Assembly (NCBI GenBank): GCA_020073145.1
Contig: JAIQFS010000038.1
Coordinates: 1-64,000, forward strand
DNA from: Terriglobia bacterium
GTDB lineage: Bacteria > Acidobacteriota > Terriglobia > Bryobacterales > Bryobacteraceae
Length of the DNA: 64,000 nt
Direction of reading: 5' to 3'
Shown here: positions 40,658 through 49,685 of the stretch, in pieces
How the letters are laid out: every line of letters starts with the position of its first letter
Position numbering within the stretch: the stretch's first letter is position 1
Notes under the pieces: model-generated
The model's database searches: none
What the model saw: the letters and a program-made list of their open reading frames with translations, nothing else
Told to the model about the DNA's origin: nothing
Program-made: the position numbers and the translations under genes

Positions 40658-42142
40658 ATGGATGTTTTAAGACAACTATTTGAGCGCCATTTTCTCGTTC
40701 CCGTGGAGCGAATAACGCCGTTGCAGGGCGAACTGGGAGGGTCAGGGCGGACGATCCTGCGGCTTACCCACCAGGATCGGAGCGCGGTGGGGATCCTCTA
40801 TCACGTGCGCGAGGAGAACATCGCTTTCCTGGAATTCTCGCGGCACTTTCGCGGCCGCGGCCTGCCCGTGCCCGAGATTTACGGATCGGAGCTGGATGCG
40901 GGCGCTTACTTGGAAGAAGACCTGGGTGATATCACGCTATTTCAATTTCTCTCAAGAAACAGGCTAGGAGACGGCGTCGCACCCGAGGTGGTGGAGGCTT
41001 ACCGTAAGGTGGTGGCGCAATTGCCACGCTTTCAGATTGAAGCTTCGCGGGGCCTGAACTACAAAGTCTGTTATCCGAGGCCGAGCTTTGACGGCCAGTC
41101 GATCGCGTGGGACTTGAATTACTTCAAGTATTACTTTCTCAAGCTGGCGGGAATTCCGTACAACGAGCAGGAGCTGGAAAACGACTTTGGCCGCCTGACG
41201 AAATTTCTGCTGAGCGCCAGCCGCGACTATTTTCTCTATCGCGACTTCCAGTCGCGGAACGTGATGCTGCGCGACGGCGCGCCCTATTTCCTGGACTATC
41301 AGGGCGGGCGCAAAGGAGCGTTGCACTACGATATTGCTTCCTTGCTGTATGACGCGAAGGCCGACCTGCCCCCCGGGCTGCGGCATGATCTGCTGGACCA
41401 CTACCTGGCCACTCTTGCGCGCTTTGCCAAGCTGACGCAGGAAGAGTTCATGCGTCATTACTACGCGTTTGTCTATGTACGGATCATGCAGGCGATGGGA
41501 GCGTATGGGTTCCGCGGCTTCTATGAGCGAAAGCCGCATTTCCTGCAAAGCGTACCGTTCGCGCTCAAGAACCTGCGCTGGCTGCTCGACCACGTCACGC
41601 TGCCCATTGCGCTACCGACGCTGCTCGGGGCGTTTGAGCACATGACTGAGTCGGAGGCGCTGCGGCAGTTGATCACGCCGGCGAAAGCGGACGGGAAGGG
41701 AGAAATTGCGGAATCCGTTGCTGCGCCGGCTTCGCGCGGCGCCACCTTGGCGTTGAGGATTTTCAGCTTTTCCTTTCACCAGAGCGCCCCGCCGAAGGAC
41801 GAGAGCGGACATGGCGGCGGTTTCATTTTTGATGCTCGCGGACTGCCGAATCCGGGGCGCGAAGAGCGCTTCAAATCCCTCACGGGCAAGGACGCGGCGG
41901 TCATCGATTATCTGAGCGGGCAGGCCAGCGTGCGCGAGTTTCTGGCCAGCGCCACGTCGATGGTGGAAGCGAGCGTGAAAAGCTACCAGGCGCGCGGCTT
42001 CACCAGCCTGATGGTGGGGTTTGGCTGCACCGGCGGCCAGCATCGCTCGGTGTACCTGGCGGAGGTGCTGGGCCGGCATTTCCGCGGCCGGCAGCGCCTG
42101 GACGTGACGGTGCGGCACGTGGAAATGGAGAGGCCGCGTTAA
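40658..42142 (+). CDS. AmgK-like sugar kinase fused to RapZ C-terminal domain
   Basis: A 494-residue fusion. Residues 1-330 are an aminoglycoside-phosphotransferase-fold kinase: YRDFQSRNVMLRDGAPYFLDYQGG (catalytic Asp, Asn) and HYDIASLLYD, as in AmgK, the anomeric MurNAc/GlcNAc kinase. Residues 355-494 match the RapZ C-terminal domain, which binds GlcN6P in enterobacteria: GGGFIFDARGLPNPGR, LTGKDAAVIDYLS, FTSLMVGFGCTGGQHRSVYLAEVLGRHF. RapZ's own P-loop ATPase domain is missing. murU starts at the next base after the stop. Together they would salvage cell-wall sugars to UDP-MurNAc, with the RapZ part possibly sensing amino-sugar phosphate. Confidence 0.9.
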   Translation: MDVLRQLFERHFLVPVERITPLQGELGGSGRTILRLTHQDRSAVGILYHVREENIAFLEFSRHFRGRGLPVPEIYGSELDAGAYLEEDLGDITLFQFLSRNRLGDGVAPEVVEAYRKVVAQLPRFQIEASRGLNYKVCYPRPSFDGQSIAWDLNYFKYYFLKLAGIPYNEQELENDFGRLTKFLLSASRDYFLYRDFQSRNVMLRDGAPYFLDYQGGRKGALHYDIASLLYDAKADLPPGLRHDLLDHYLATLARFAKLTQEEFMRHYYAFVYVRIMQAMGAYGFRGFYERKPHFLQSVPFALKNLRWLLDHVTLPIALPTLLGAFEHMTESEALRQLITPAKADGKGEIAESVAAPASRGATLALRIFSFSFHQSAPPKDESGHGGGFIFDARGLPNPGREERFKSLTGKDAAVIDYLSGQASVREFLASATSMVEASVKSYQARGFTSLMVGFGCTGGQHRSVYLAEVLGRHFRGRQRLDVTVRHVEMERPR

Positions 42143-42868
42143 ATGAAGGCTATGATTCTTGCCGCCGGGCTGGGCACGCGGCTGCGTCCTCTGACTGATA
42201 ACCGGCCTAAGGCGCTGGTTGAAGTGGCGGGGCGCACGTTGTTGGAGATCGTGATCGCACGCCTGCGTGAGTTCGGCGTGCGTGAACTCATCGTCAATGC
42301 GCACCATTTTGCCGGAATGGTTACCGAGTATCTGCGCGAGAAGAACAACTTCGGAATGCGGATCGAGATCTCCCAAGAGGACATCTTGCTCGATACCGGT
42401 GGCGGCTTAAAAAAAGCGGAGTGGTTCTTCGGCGAAGAGGATCCGGCGCCGTTTATCCTGCATAACGTGGACGTGATCAGCACCATCGATCTGCGGCGAA
42501 TGATCGACTTCCACACCGAGAGCCAGGCGCTGGCGACACTGGCGGTGCAGCAACGCCAGACGTCCCGATATCTCTTGTTCGACGAGCAAATGCGGCTTTG
42601 CGGGCGGCGGCTGGTCAAAGAGCAGAAGACGGAACTCGTGAGGCCGTCACCGCAACTGCAAGAGCTGGCGTTCTCTGGAATTCATGTAATCTCGCCACGC
42701 TTCCTCAGGTTGATGACCGAAGAAGGGGCATTCTCCATCATTCAGAGTTATCTGCGTCTGGCAGGCCAAGGAGAGAGGATTGCGGCTTATCGCGCTGACG
42801 GTGATTCGTGGCGCGACGTGGGCAAGCCGGAGAGCATTGCACGCGCCGCGGAGGATTTGAAGAAATAG
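42143..42868 (+). CDS. murU: MurNAc-1-phosphate uridylyltransferase
   Basis: A 241-residue nucleotidyltransferase. The N-terminal signature is AMILAAGLGTRLRPLTDNRPKALVEV, followed by LIVNAHHFAGMV, the metal-site ILHNVDVIS and the C-terminal DGDSWRDVGKPESIARA. MurU converts MurNAc-1-P and UTP to UDP-MurNAc in the AmgK-MurU salvage route, which bypasses fosfomycin-sensitive MurA. It directly abuts the kinase-RapZ gene with no intergenic base. The 241-residue length matches MurU (about 220-250) rather than longer GlmU or RfbA enzymes. Confidence 0.9.
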   Translation: MKAMILAAGLGTRLRPLTDNRPKALVEVAGRTLLEIVIARLREFGVRELIVNAHHFAGMVTEYLREKNNFGMRIEISQEDILLDTGGGLKKAEWFFGEEDPAPFILHNVDVISTIDLRRMIDFHTESQALATLAVQQRQTSRYLLFDEQMRLCGRRLVKEQKTELVRPSPQLQELAFSGIHVISPRFLRLMTEEGAFSIIQSYLRLAGQGERIAAYRADGDSWRDVGKPESIARAAEDLKK

Positions 42869-42883
42869 GCCCCGCTCCGGGGC
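42869..42883 (+). terminator. Short GC hairpin after murU
   Basis: GCCCCG-ctc-CGGGGC begins at the first base after the murU stop. The stem is perfect but only 6 bp and no T run follows. Confidence 0.4.
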
Positions 42884-43040
42884 GGCCCTTAAGCCGGATT
42901 CTTCGGCGGAGAGAGCCGGTGTTTGTGGCCAGGATTCTCGCAGACGGACGCGGCAGCGGGATCGGCGGGCCCCTATCATGTGGGCAGCCGTTGCAGCGGA
43001 CTTTGATATGCTACTGGGTGCAATTCTGGGAGGTGCTGCG

Positions 43041-43433
43041 ATGAGAGTAGGGTTGAGGGCGCTGGCGGGTTTGCTGGGGGCTTGGCTGCTGCTGGCAACG
43101 CCGGGCTGGGCGCACCACAGTAATGTCGCCTTTGAGGTGACGAAGGTGGTCACGATCAAAGGCGTCGTGAAGGATTTTCAGTGGCGGAACCCGCACACCT
43201 GGGTCACTCTGACCGTCGATAACGGGAAGGGCGGGACCGAGGAATGGGCGGTGGAGGGGCGCGCGCCGGGAGTGTTGTCGCGGGCGGGATGGACGCCGAA
43301 GTCGCTCAAGGCCGGTGATGTCGTGACCATTGACATGAGTCCGGCGCGGGATGGGTCGAAGACGGGGCTGATCGCGCGCGTGACGAAAGTGGATGGGACC
43401 ATTCTGCCCAATGCGCCGCCTGCGACGCAGTAG
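43041..43433 (+). CDS. DUF6152 secreted protein, copy 1
   Basis: A 130-residue exported protein. Signal peptide MRVGLRALAGLLGAWLLLATPGWA ends at the family mark AHHSNVAFEVTKVVTIKG, followed by VKDFQWRNPHTWVTLTVDNGKG and WTPKSLKAGDVVTIDMSPARDGS. The DUF6152 fold is a small beta-barrel resembling OB folds, with a conserved HHS that could bind metal. GGGAGG precedes the ATG. It is followed by a HWEGDTLVVDT-family protein, and a second such pair sits at 49.7-51.1 kb. Confidence 0.85.
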   Translation: MRVGLRALAGLLGAWLLLATPGWAHHSNVAFEVTKVVTIKGVVKDFQWRNPHTWVTLTVDNGKGGTEEWAVEGRAPGVLSRAGWTPKSLKAGDVVTIDMSPARDGSKTGLIARVTKVDGTILPNAPPATQ

Positions 43434-43451
43434 CGAAGAAAGGACGGCGAT

Positions 43452-44222
43452 ATGCGGAAGATCGTGATTTCGGTGTTGGGGCTCTCGATCGGGCTTTGCG
43501 CGCAATCGGCGGCGCCGCCGGATTTTTCGGGGGTGTATGACCCGATCAATCCGTTTGGAGCTGCGTTCGGTGGGCGTCGCGGCGGACCGCCTCCGGGTCC
43601 GCGGACTGGAGCGCCGCCGCGGCCGACGATTTCGGCGCCGATCTCCGATGGGCGGGATGGGCGGCGACCGGATGAGCCGTCGTTGACGCCGGAATATCTG
43701 GCGAAGTGGGAAGTGATGCGGAAGTCGCGGATGTCGGGCTCGTCGGAGTATGACTACACGGAACAGTGCCTGCCTCCGGGAATGCCGGCCATGATGGTGA
43801 TGGCGTACGGGATGGAGGTTCTGCAGACGAAGGACAAGATCATTTTCTTCAGCGAGCTGAATGACGCGCTGCGGCGGGTGTATCTGGATGGGCGCACGGC
43901 GTCACAGAAAGTGCTGGACGATCCGACGTACGCCGGGTACTCGACGGGGCACTGGGAAGGGGACACGCTGGTGGTGGACACGGTCGCGATTCGCGGGGAC
44001 AACAGCTTCATCGAAGGGTTCACGCCGCATAGCGATCAAATGACCGTGCGTGAGCGGATCCGGTTCACGAGTCCGGGTCTGCTGGAGGACCAGATAACGG
44101 TGACGGATCCGAAGGCGCTGACGAAGCCGTGGGAGACGACGCATCGGTATCGTAAGCTGGCCAAGGGGAAGGATGAGCTGCGGGAGTTTGCTTGTCCGGA
44201 GGGGCTAGGGAGCGTGAAGTGA
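43452..44222 (+). CDS. Secreted HWEGDTLVVDT-family protein, copy 1
   Basis: A 256-residue exported protein with signal peptide MRKIVISVLGLSIGLCAQ, a Gly/Pro/Arg-rich linker (about 38-60) and a folded part with YTEQCLPPGMPAMMVMAYGMEVL, FFSELNDALRRVYLDGR and the key segment STGHWEGDTLVVDTVAI. It ends LREFACPEGLGSVK. The same segment recurs in the gene at 49686. The two cysteines may pair. The family is widespread in acidobacteria but uncharacterised as far as I know. It lies 18 bp after a DUF6152 gene. Confidence 0.8.
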   Translation: MRKIVISVLGLSIGLCAQSAAPPDFSGVYDPINPFGAAFGGRRGGPPPGPRTGAPPRPTISAPISDGRDGRRPDEPSLTPEYLAKWEVMRKSRMSGSSEYDYTEQCLPPGMPAMMVMAYGMEVLQTKDKIIFFSELNDALRRVYLDGRTASQKVLDDPTYAGYSTGHWEGDTLVVDTVAIRGDNSFIEGFTPHSDQMTVRERIRFTSPGLLEDQITVTDPKALTKPWETTHRYRKLAKGKDELREFACPEGLGSVK

Positions 44223-44301
44223 GGGGGATGCGCCGGTTCAAGTCGGGCCGGTGAAGAGGACAGACGGCGGGGATGTAATGGCAGCCAATAGGAGGACACT
44301 C

Positions 44302-45032
44302 ATGAGACGAATTGCGATTGCGGCAGCGGTGGCGCTGACCTGCACGTGGGCACTGGCGGCGGAGAGCCAAAAGAAGGACGTCGATATCCAAGCGGCGGAC
44401 GGGACGAATCTGAAGGGCTCGTATTTCACGCCGGGACGGCCGGGGCCCGCGATTCTGCTGCTCCACCAGTGCAACATGGACCGGCATGCGTGGGACGGGC
44501 TGGCGCAGGATCTGGCGGACGCGGGGTTCCATGTGCTGACGTTCGACTTCCGCGGGTTTGGAGACAGCGGCGGGAAGAGCACGGATGCGGCGGAACGGCG
44601 CAAGGTGATGCAGGAGAAGTGGCCTGGGGATGTGGATACGGCTTACGCCTATTTATTGCAGCAGAAGGGTGTGGACCAAGCGCGCGTGGTGGCGGGCGGG
44701 GCGAGCTGCGGTGTGACGCAATCGTCGGACCTGGCGGCGCGGCGTCATGAGATCCACACGCTGATGCTGCTCTCGGGACAGGCGAGCGCGGCGACGAAGG
44801 AATACCTGACGGCGACGCCGGAGTGGCGGTGTTCGGCGCGGCGAGCGCGGGGGACACGGGCGCTGCCAAGGGGATTGAGGAGGCGGTGGGCGCGTCCAAG
44901 AATCCGCATTCGACGCTCAAGATTTACGACGGGACCGAACACGGGGTGCCGATGTTTGCCAAGCATGCGGAGCTGGAGCCGATGATTGTGTCGTGGTTGA
45001 AGACGCAGGTGGCGGGGCACAGCGGGCACTAG
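44302..45032 (+). pseudogene. Dienelactone-hydrolase-like alpha/beta hydrolase with a frameshift
   Basis: The first frame gives a signal peptide (MRRIAIAAAVALTCTWALA) and an alpha/beta-hydrolase fold: AILLLHQCNMDRHAWDGLAQDLADAGFHVLTFDFRGFGDSGG, and the nucleophile elbow VVAGGASCGVTQSS, where Cys replaces Ser as in dienelactone hydrolase. Near 44817 protein character passes to another frame, which supplies VAVFGAASAGDTGAAKGIEEAV and the catalytic His in YDGTEHGVPMFAKHAEL. A missing G in CCGGGAG would join them. GGAGGACACTC precedes ATG 44302. Recent pseudogene or sequencing error. Confidence 0.8.
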
Positions 45033-45113
45033 GGGGCGCGTCCCAGCCATGGGTTGATTCAGGGGCGGATTGCCAATCCGCCGCAGGTTGCCTGCCTGCC
45101 CCACCGCGTGCGA

Positions 45114-47528
45114 CTACTCGTGGCGGAGGGAGCTCGCGGGGTCGACTCTGGTGGCGCGCGAGGCGGGAATGTAGCTGGCGAGGCCGACCGCAGCCAGTAA
45201 CACCGCGGCGGTGACGGCAAAGGTCACGGGGTCGAAGGGACTGATCGCGAAGAGTTCGCTGCGCAGCCAGCGGCTGAGGCCGAAGGACGCGATCAGCCCG
45301 AGCAAGCCTCCGGCGACCGAGAGGCGCAGCCCTTGAGCAATCACGAGGTGCAGCACCTGGCGCGGACGCGCGCCTAAGGCCATGCGGATGCCGATTTCCT
45401 GAGTGCGTTGGGTGACGGCATAACTGATCACGCCATAGAGGCCGAGCGCGGCCATCAGCAACGCCAAGACGGCGAAGAGTCCCAGCAGAGTGACAACGAA
45501 GCGGCGGGCGCCGAGAGACGCGGCGACGCGGGAGTCCATGGTGACGAGATCGTAGACGGGCTGTTGGGGGTCGACCGACTGCACGGCCTGGCGGATGGAG
45601 GCGGCGAGAGAGACGGGGTCGCGTGCGCTGCGGACTAACAGATACCCAAGTGGAAGGCGGCCGAAGGCCATGGGGATGTAATAGGTTCCTTTGCCGGTGT
45701 CGGCGGCCAGGCTATCGTGCTTGACGTGTCCGACGATGCCGACGATGGTAGACCAGTTGGGCCCGACGCGCATGCGATGGCCGAGGGGGTTTTCGTTGGG
45801 CCAATACTGGCGGGCGAGGTTCTCATCGATGATCATGACAGGCAGGCTGCCGATGCGGTCGCTGGGGGTAAAAAAGCGGCCGGCGCGGAGGGGGATGCGG
45901 AGGGCGACGAAGTACTCGGAAGAGATGTAGCGGAGGTCGCCGTGCGGGCCGGGGTCGCCGGGTGGCTGGGGACGGCCTTCGATTTGGAAGGAAGCGGAGT
46001 TGTCGTCGGTGAAGGGAACCGGGTACCCAACGGCGGCGGAGCGAACGCCGGGAAGGTGGGAGAGGCGGTCCTGGACGGCCGTAAAGAACGCAGCGCGTTT
46101 GTCGGGCGTGTCATATTGCGCTTGCGGGAGGGAGAGCATGGCGGTCACGACACCACGGGTGTCAAAGCCGGGGCTGACGTCGGCCAAGCGGGCGAGGCTA
46201 CGCAGGAAGAGGCCGGCCCCTGCCAGGAGCACGAGCGCCAAGGCCACTTCGCCCACCACTAATGCGGAACGGAGGCGCTGGCGGGCGAGGCTGGAAGCGC
46301 CGCCGCGACCGCCTTCGCGCAACGCCGTCAGACGTCCCATGCGAATGACCTGAAACGTGGGGACGAGACTGAAGAGGATGGCGGAGAGGGCGGCGGCCAG
46401 CACGGCGAAGGCGAGGACGGGGAGGTCGAGGCGGACAGCGAGGGTGACGGGGGCCTTGCCGGGTGCGAGTTGCAGGAGGGCGCGGGCAGCGGCCGCGGCA
46501 ATGGCTAAGCCAAGGACCGCGCCGGCGGTGGCGAGCAGGAGGCTTTCGGCAAGGGTCTGGCGGACGAGGCTCCAGCGGCCGGCGCCGAGGGCGGAGCGGA
46601 TAGCGATTTCGCGCGCGCGTCCAGAGGCGCGGGCGAGCATGAGGCCGGCGATGTTGGAGCAGGCGATCAGGAGGACAAAGCCTACGGCGACGAGCAGGAT
46701 GAGCAGGGGCGTGCGGGTGTCACCGGCGATGAAACTGGTAAAGGGGACGAGGAACATGCCCCAGGCGGAAGCGCGGGCGTAGGCCGCGGCCTGGGCATTG
46801 CCGGACGAGACACGGTTGTTCAAACCCTGCACGAAAGAAGTGGCGCGAGCCAGGGGGACGCCGGGCTGCAAGCGGGCGAAGCACGTCATCGATTCGTTGA
46901 AGCGGTTGTTGGGGTCGTATGCAGTGAGCGGCAGGCCCTGTGGGACCCAGACATCGGCGCGGGCCGGCCAGCGGAAGTCGGGGCCCATGACGCCGATGAT
47001 GCGGTAGGGAATCTGGTTCAATTCGAAGGCGCGGCCGAGGACGGAGGGGTCGCGGCCGAAAATGCGGGTCCAGGCAGGGTCGCTGAGGACGGCGACGTGA
47101 TTGGCTCCGGGCTTGTCTTCTTCGGGGGAGAAGACCCGGCCGAGGGCTGGCCGGGCGCCGAACACTTCAAACCAACGATAAGTCACGGTGGCGCCTTCCA
47201 GGCGTTCGGGCGCGCCGTGGCCGGTGGAGTTCAAGCCGGCGTTGCGCAGGATGGCGGCGGACTGGAAGACGGCGCGGCTGGATTCGATATCGGCGAAATC
47301 GGGGACGGAGAGGGGGATGCTGCTGAGCGCGAGTTTGTCATAGCGGGCGCGGACGGCGACGACGCGGTCGGGGCCGGAGACGCCGGCGGGGTTGAGAAGC
47401 ACCTGATTGACCACGCTGAAGATGGCGGTGTTGGCGCCGATGCCGAGGGCGAGGGTGGCGACGGCGGTGAGGGCAAAGGCGGGGTGTTTGGCGAGAGTGC
47501 GGGCGGCGAGGCGGAATTCGGATGTCAT
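45114..47528 (-). CDS. ADOP permease, copy 3 (no padR, short N-terminus)
   Basis: An 804-residue orphan MacB/FtsX permease. It starts directly at the first membrane region, MTSEFRLAARTLAKHPAFALTAVATLALGIGANTAIFSVVNQVLLNP, and lacks the helical cap of the PadR-linked copies. The central FtsX block has IAGLMLARASGRAREIAIRSALGA, the C-terminal block YGVISYAVTQRTQEIGIRMALGA, and it ends PASRATRVDPASSLRHE. ATG 47528 removes a poor extension to 47630. No regulator or ATPase lies beside it. It diverges from the DUF4159 gene. Confidence 0.9.
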   Translation of the reverse strand: MTSEFRLAARTLAKHPAFALTAVATLALGIGANTAIFSVVNQVLLNPAGVSGPDRVVAVRARYDKLALSSIPLSVPDFADIESSRAVFQSAAILRNAGLNSTGHGAPERLEGATVTYRWFEVFGARPALGRVFSPEEDKPGANHVAVLSDPAWTRIFGRDPSVLGRAFELNQIPYRIIGVMGPDFRWPARADVWVPQGLPLTAYDPNNRFNESMTCFARLQPGVPLARATSFVQGLNNRVSSGNAQAAAYARASAWGMFLVPFTSFIAGDTRTPLLILLVAVGFVLLIACSNIAGLMLARASGRAREIAIRSALGAGRWSLVRQTLAESLLLATAGAVLGLAIAAAAARALLQLAPGKAPVTLAVRLDLPVLAFAVLAAALSAILFSLVPTFQVIRMGRLTALREGGRGGASSLARQRLRSALVVGEVALALVLLAGAGLFLRSLARLADVSPGFDTRGVVTAMLSLPQAQYDTPDKRAAFFTAVQDRLSHLPGVRSAAVGYPVPFTDDNSASFQIEGRPQPPGDPGPHGDLRYISSEYFVALRIPLRAGRFFTPSDRIGSLPVMIIDENLARQYWPNENPLGHRMRVGPNWSTIVGIVGHVKHDSLAADTGKGTYYIPMAFGRLPLGYLLVRSARDPVSLAASIRQAVQSVDPQQPVYDLVTMDSRVAASLGARRFVVTLLGLFAVLALLMAALGLYGVISYAVTQRTQEIGIRMALGARPRQVLHLVIAQGLRLSVAGGLLGLIASFGLSRWLRSELFAISPFDPVTFAVTAAVLLAAVGLASYIPASRATRVDPASSLRHE

Positions 47529-47618
47529 GATTAGTCTAAGACGAAAGGGAAAGGTTCCGGAGGTTCTCGGGGGACGCCTAGCCGAAGCGGCGGGCGGAGA
47601 TGGGGGAGATCGGGGAGC

Positions 47619-48389
47619 ATGAGTGGTCAAAGGCCGTTCCGCGAATATCCGGGGCAGGAGTATAACGACTTTCCGGTTCCGCCGGATTTCGCGGAGAAAA
47701 CCGAGTTCGTCTTCGCGCGGATGATGTATCCGGACGGATACGGCGGGTTTGGATTCCGGCGGCGCTCAGCGGACTGGCGGGAAGGCTACACCAACTGGAC
47801 CAATGATTATCCACGGTCGGACCGGCACCTGATGGTGGCGCTGCGGCGGCTGACGCGGATTCATAACCGGTCGGTGGAGCAACCGGTGAACCTGGAGGAT
47901 GGCGGAGACGTCTTCAACTATCCCTTGCTGTATATGGTGCGGGCAGGACTGGCGCGCTTGACCGAGGAACAGTCGGACAAGCTGCGCGAGTATCTGGCAC
48001 GCGGGGGGTTCCTGATCGCGGATGACATTTGGGGAGACGACGAGTTCGAGAACTTTCGGGAAACGATCGAGCGCGTGGTGCCGGGGCATCCTATCGTGGA
48101 GGTGACGGACGCGGACCCGGCGTTCCACACCGTGTACGACCTGGATCATCGGTTCCAGATTTCGGGCCAGTGGTCGCTGCGGTCGGGAGTGCCGTACCTG
48201 AACGGCGGGGTGGTGCCGCATTGGCGCGGGATCTACGACGACCAGAAGCGGCTGCAGGTGGCGGTTTGGGTGAACAACGACACGGGGGATTCGTGGGAGT
48301 GGGCGGATGCGCCGGAGTATCCGGAGCGGTACTCGGCGCTGGGCATCCGGCTGGCCGTGAACTACGTGACGTATGCGATGACGCACTGA
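47619..48389 (+). CDS. DUF4159 protein
   Basis: A 256-residue protein. Its core has FVFARMMYPDGYGGFGFRRRSADWREGYTNWTNDYPRSDRHLMVALRRLTRI, a Gly-rich FLIADDIWGDDEFENFRETIERVVPGHPIVEV resembling a glutamine-amidotransferase/ThuA-like fold, and WRGIYDDQKRLQVAVWVNNDTGDSWEWAD. DUF4159 proteins are often found with MoxR/VWA systems and are usually exported. Here no signal peptide is obvious. Function unknown. GGGGAG precedes the ATG. Confidence 0.85.
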   Translation: MSGQRPFREYPGQEYNDFPVPPDFAEKTEFVFARMMYPDGYGGFGFRRRSADWREGYTNWTNDYPRSDRHLMVALRRLTRIHNRSVEQPVNLEDGGDVFNYPLLYMVRAGLARLTEEQSDKLREYLARGGFLIADDIWGDDEFENFRETIERVVPGHPIVEVTDADPAFHTVYDLDHRFQISGQWSLRSGVPYLNGGVVPHWRGIYDDQKRLQVAVWVNNDTGDSWEWADAPEYPERYSALGIRLAVNYVTYAMTH

Positions 48390-48412
48390 CGGCGTCTCGG
48401 CGGTGAACGTCG

Positions 48413-49504
48413 CTACTTCTGCGGCTGTTCGCTGGTTTGGGCGTCGGGCAGGGGATCGGGGGTGTCGTACTTGATTTCAGATTCCGTGGAGTATTTGTGA
48501 TAGAGGCGGAATTCGTTATCGTTGCGGGCCAGCACGTCGCCGGTGCTCATACGCACTTCGCCTTTGAGCGGCAGCAGGAACTCGTGGTCGCCGAGGGTCT
48601 GGAAATCATAATCGAGAATGTCTTCGGCGGAGTGAATGGGGAAGGCGCCCGGAATGTCAGTAGCGACGACGGTAATGCGAAGCACCTCGCGGGTCTGCTG
48701 GTCCACGTAGACGAGACCCTGGTAGGCGGTGATGATAGTGTTTTCGCGGTCGCTGATGTGCCACTGGGAGCGGGCTCCGGCCACGTGGTAGGCGAAGACG
48801 TACGACAGCCGGCCGCGCATGGTGGCCCAGTGGCTCCACTCAAAGTGGGTCTCGGTGGCGGGCTCGAAGATCTGGCGCAGCATGGTACCGAAATCACCGG
48901 TGGCGACGGTGCCGGAGAGCTTGGTGTAGTCTCCCTGGGTTAAGGTATTGTTCACCAGGATCAGCTTGTAGTCTTCTTTCTGCTCGAAGTAACTGAGGCG
49001 GATGGTGAGGGTATCCTGCAATTGCCAGGAGGGGTCGCTGCCGCCGGAGCGGGCTGCATAGCGGCCACCGGGCGCCGCGGCGAGGTAACGGCGGGTCACT
49101 TGAGTGCAAATGTAGTCCGGAAGGCTCTTGCTGTAATTCAGGGCATAGTCACGGACATCGGTGATGATGGCGGCCTGTTCTTCGGAAGAAGGAGGCGGCT
49201 TGGGCGCGGGTTTGGCGTCGGGAGCGATGGGGCTGGCGGTCTGGAGTCCTTCCGACTGGTCGCGCAGGGCATGGAGGGCGGCCAGTGTTTTGGGGCCGAT
49301 ACCGAGGCTTTCGAGTTGTTCGATGGCGCGGTCGTCGAGCTTCTCATTCAACTTGGCGTGGGAGAGATACCCGGCGACTTCCTTGTCGGTCTGTTTGAGC
49401 CGTACGGAAGATTCCAGAAAGATCATCAACTGGCGGATGGACAGAGTCTGAGCGCCCGCAGCGAGCGCAAACGCGAACAGCACGGCCCCGAGGCGAAAGC
49501 GCAT
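48413..49504 (-). CDS. Secreted hypothetical protein
   Basis: A 363-residue exported protein. Signal peptide MRFRLGAVLFAFALAAGAQ is followed by a helical segment that resembles a helix-hairpin-helix or sterile-alpha repeat (ESSVRLKQTDKEVAGYLSHAKLNEKLDD, IEQLESLGIGPKTLAALHAL), a Pro linker near 95-105 and a large beta-rich domain (SKSLPDYICTQVTRRYLA, VLRITVVATDIPGAFPIHSAEDILDYDF). The latter resembles outer-membrane or periplasmic folds that bind lipids. It is common in acidobacteria, but not named. It converges with DUF4159. Confidence 0.7.
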   Translation of the reverse strand: MRFRLGAVLFAFALAAGAQTLSIRQLMIFLESSVRLKQTDKEVAGYLSHAKLNEKLDDRAIEQLESLGIGPKTLAALHALRDQSEGLQTASPIAPDAKPAPKPPPSSEEQAAIITDVRDYALNYSKSLPDYICTQVTRRYLAAAPGGRYAARSGGSDPSWQLQDTLTIRLSYFEQKEDYKLILVNNTLTQGDYTKLSGTVATGDFGTMLRQIFEPATETHFEWSHWATMRGRLSYVFAYHVAGARSQWHISDRENTIITAYQGLVYVDQQTREVLRITVVATDIPGAFPIHSAEDILDYDFQTLGDHEFLLPLKGEVRMSTGDVLARNDNEFRLYHKYSTESEIKYDTPDPLPDAQTSEQPQK

Positions 49505-49601
49505 GGACCCATTTTCGCACGAGCCGGAGCGCCGGTCACCGGTCTTGCGGATGTGGGCCGGTGCGGCGCAATGCCGCTAAGCTGTTGGCCTGTCAGGGCT
49601 A

Positions 49602-49630
49602 TTGACACACCCAGAACGAGATGCTACACT
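49602..49630 (+). promoter_or_regulatory. Sigma-70-like promoter
   Basis: TTGACA (49602-49607) and TACACT (49625-49630) are separated by the ideal 17 bp. Transcription would start about 49637 and leave a 50-nt leader to the GTG at 49686, which has GGAGG 7 nt upstream. It is likely to drive the secreted-protein genes that follow. Confidence 0.6.
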
Positions 49631-49685
49631 TTGCCACGGTTGTCGCGACGGGGCATGGTCTCAGTTTTTTTTTGGAGGTTCGGAA

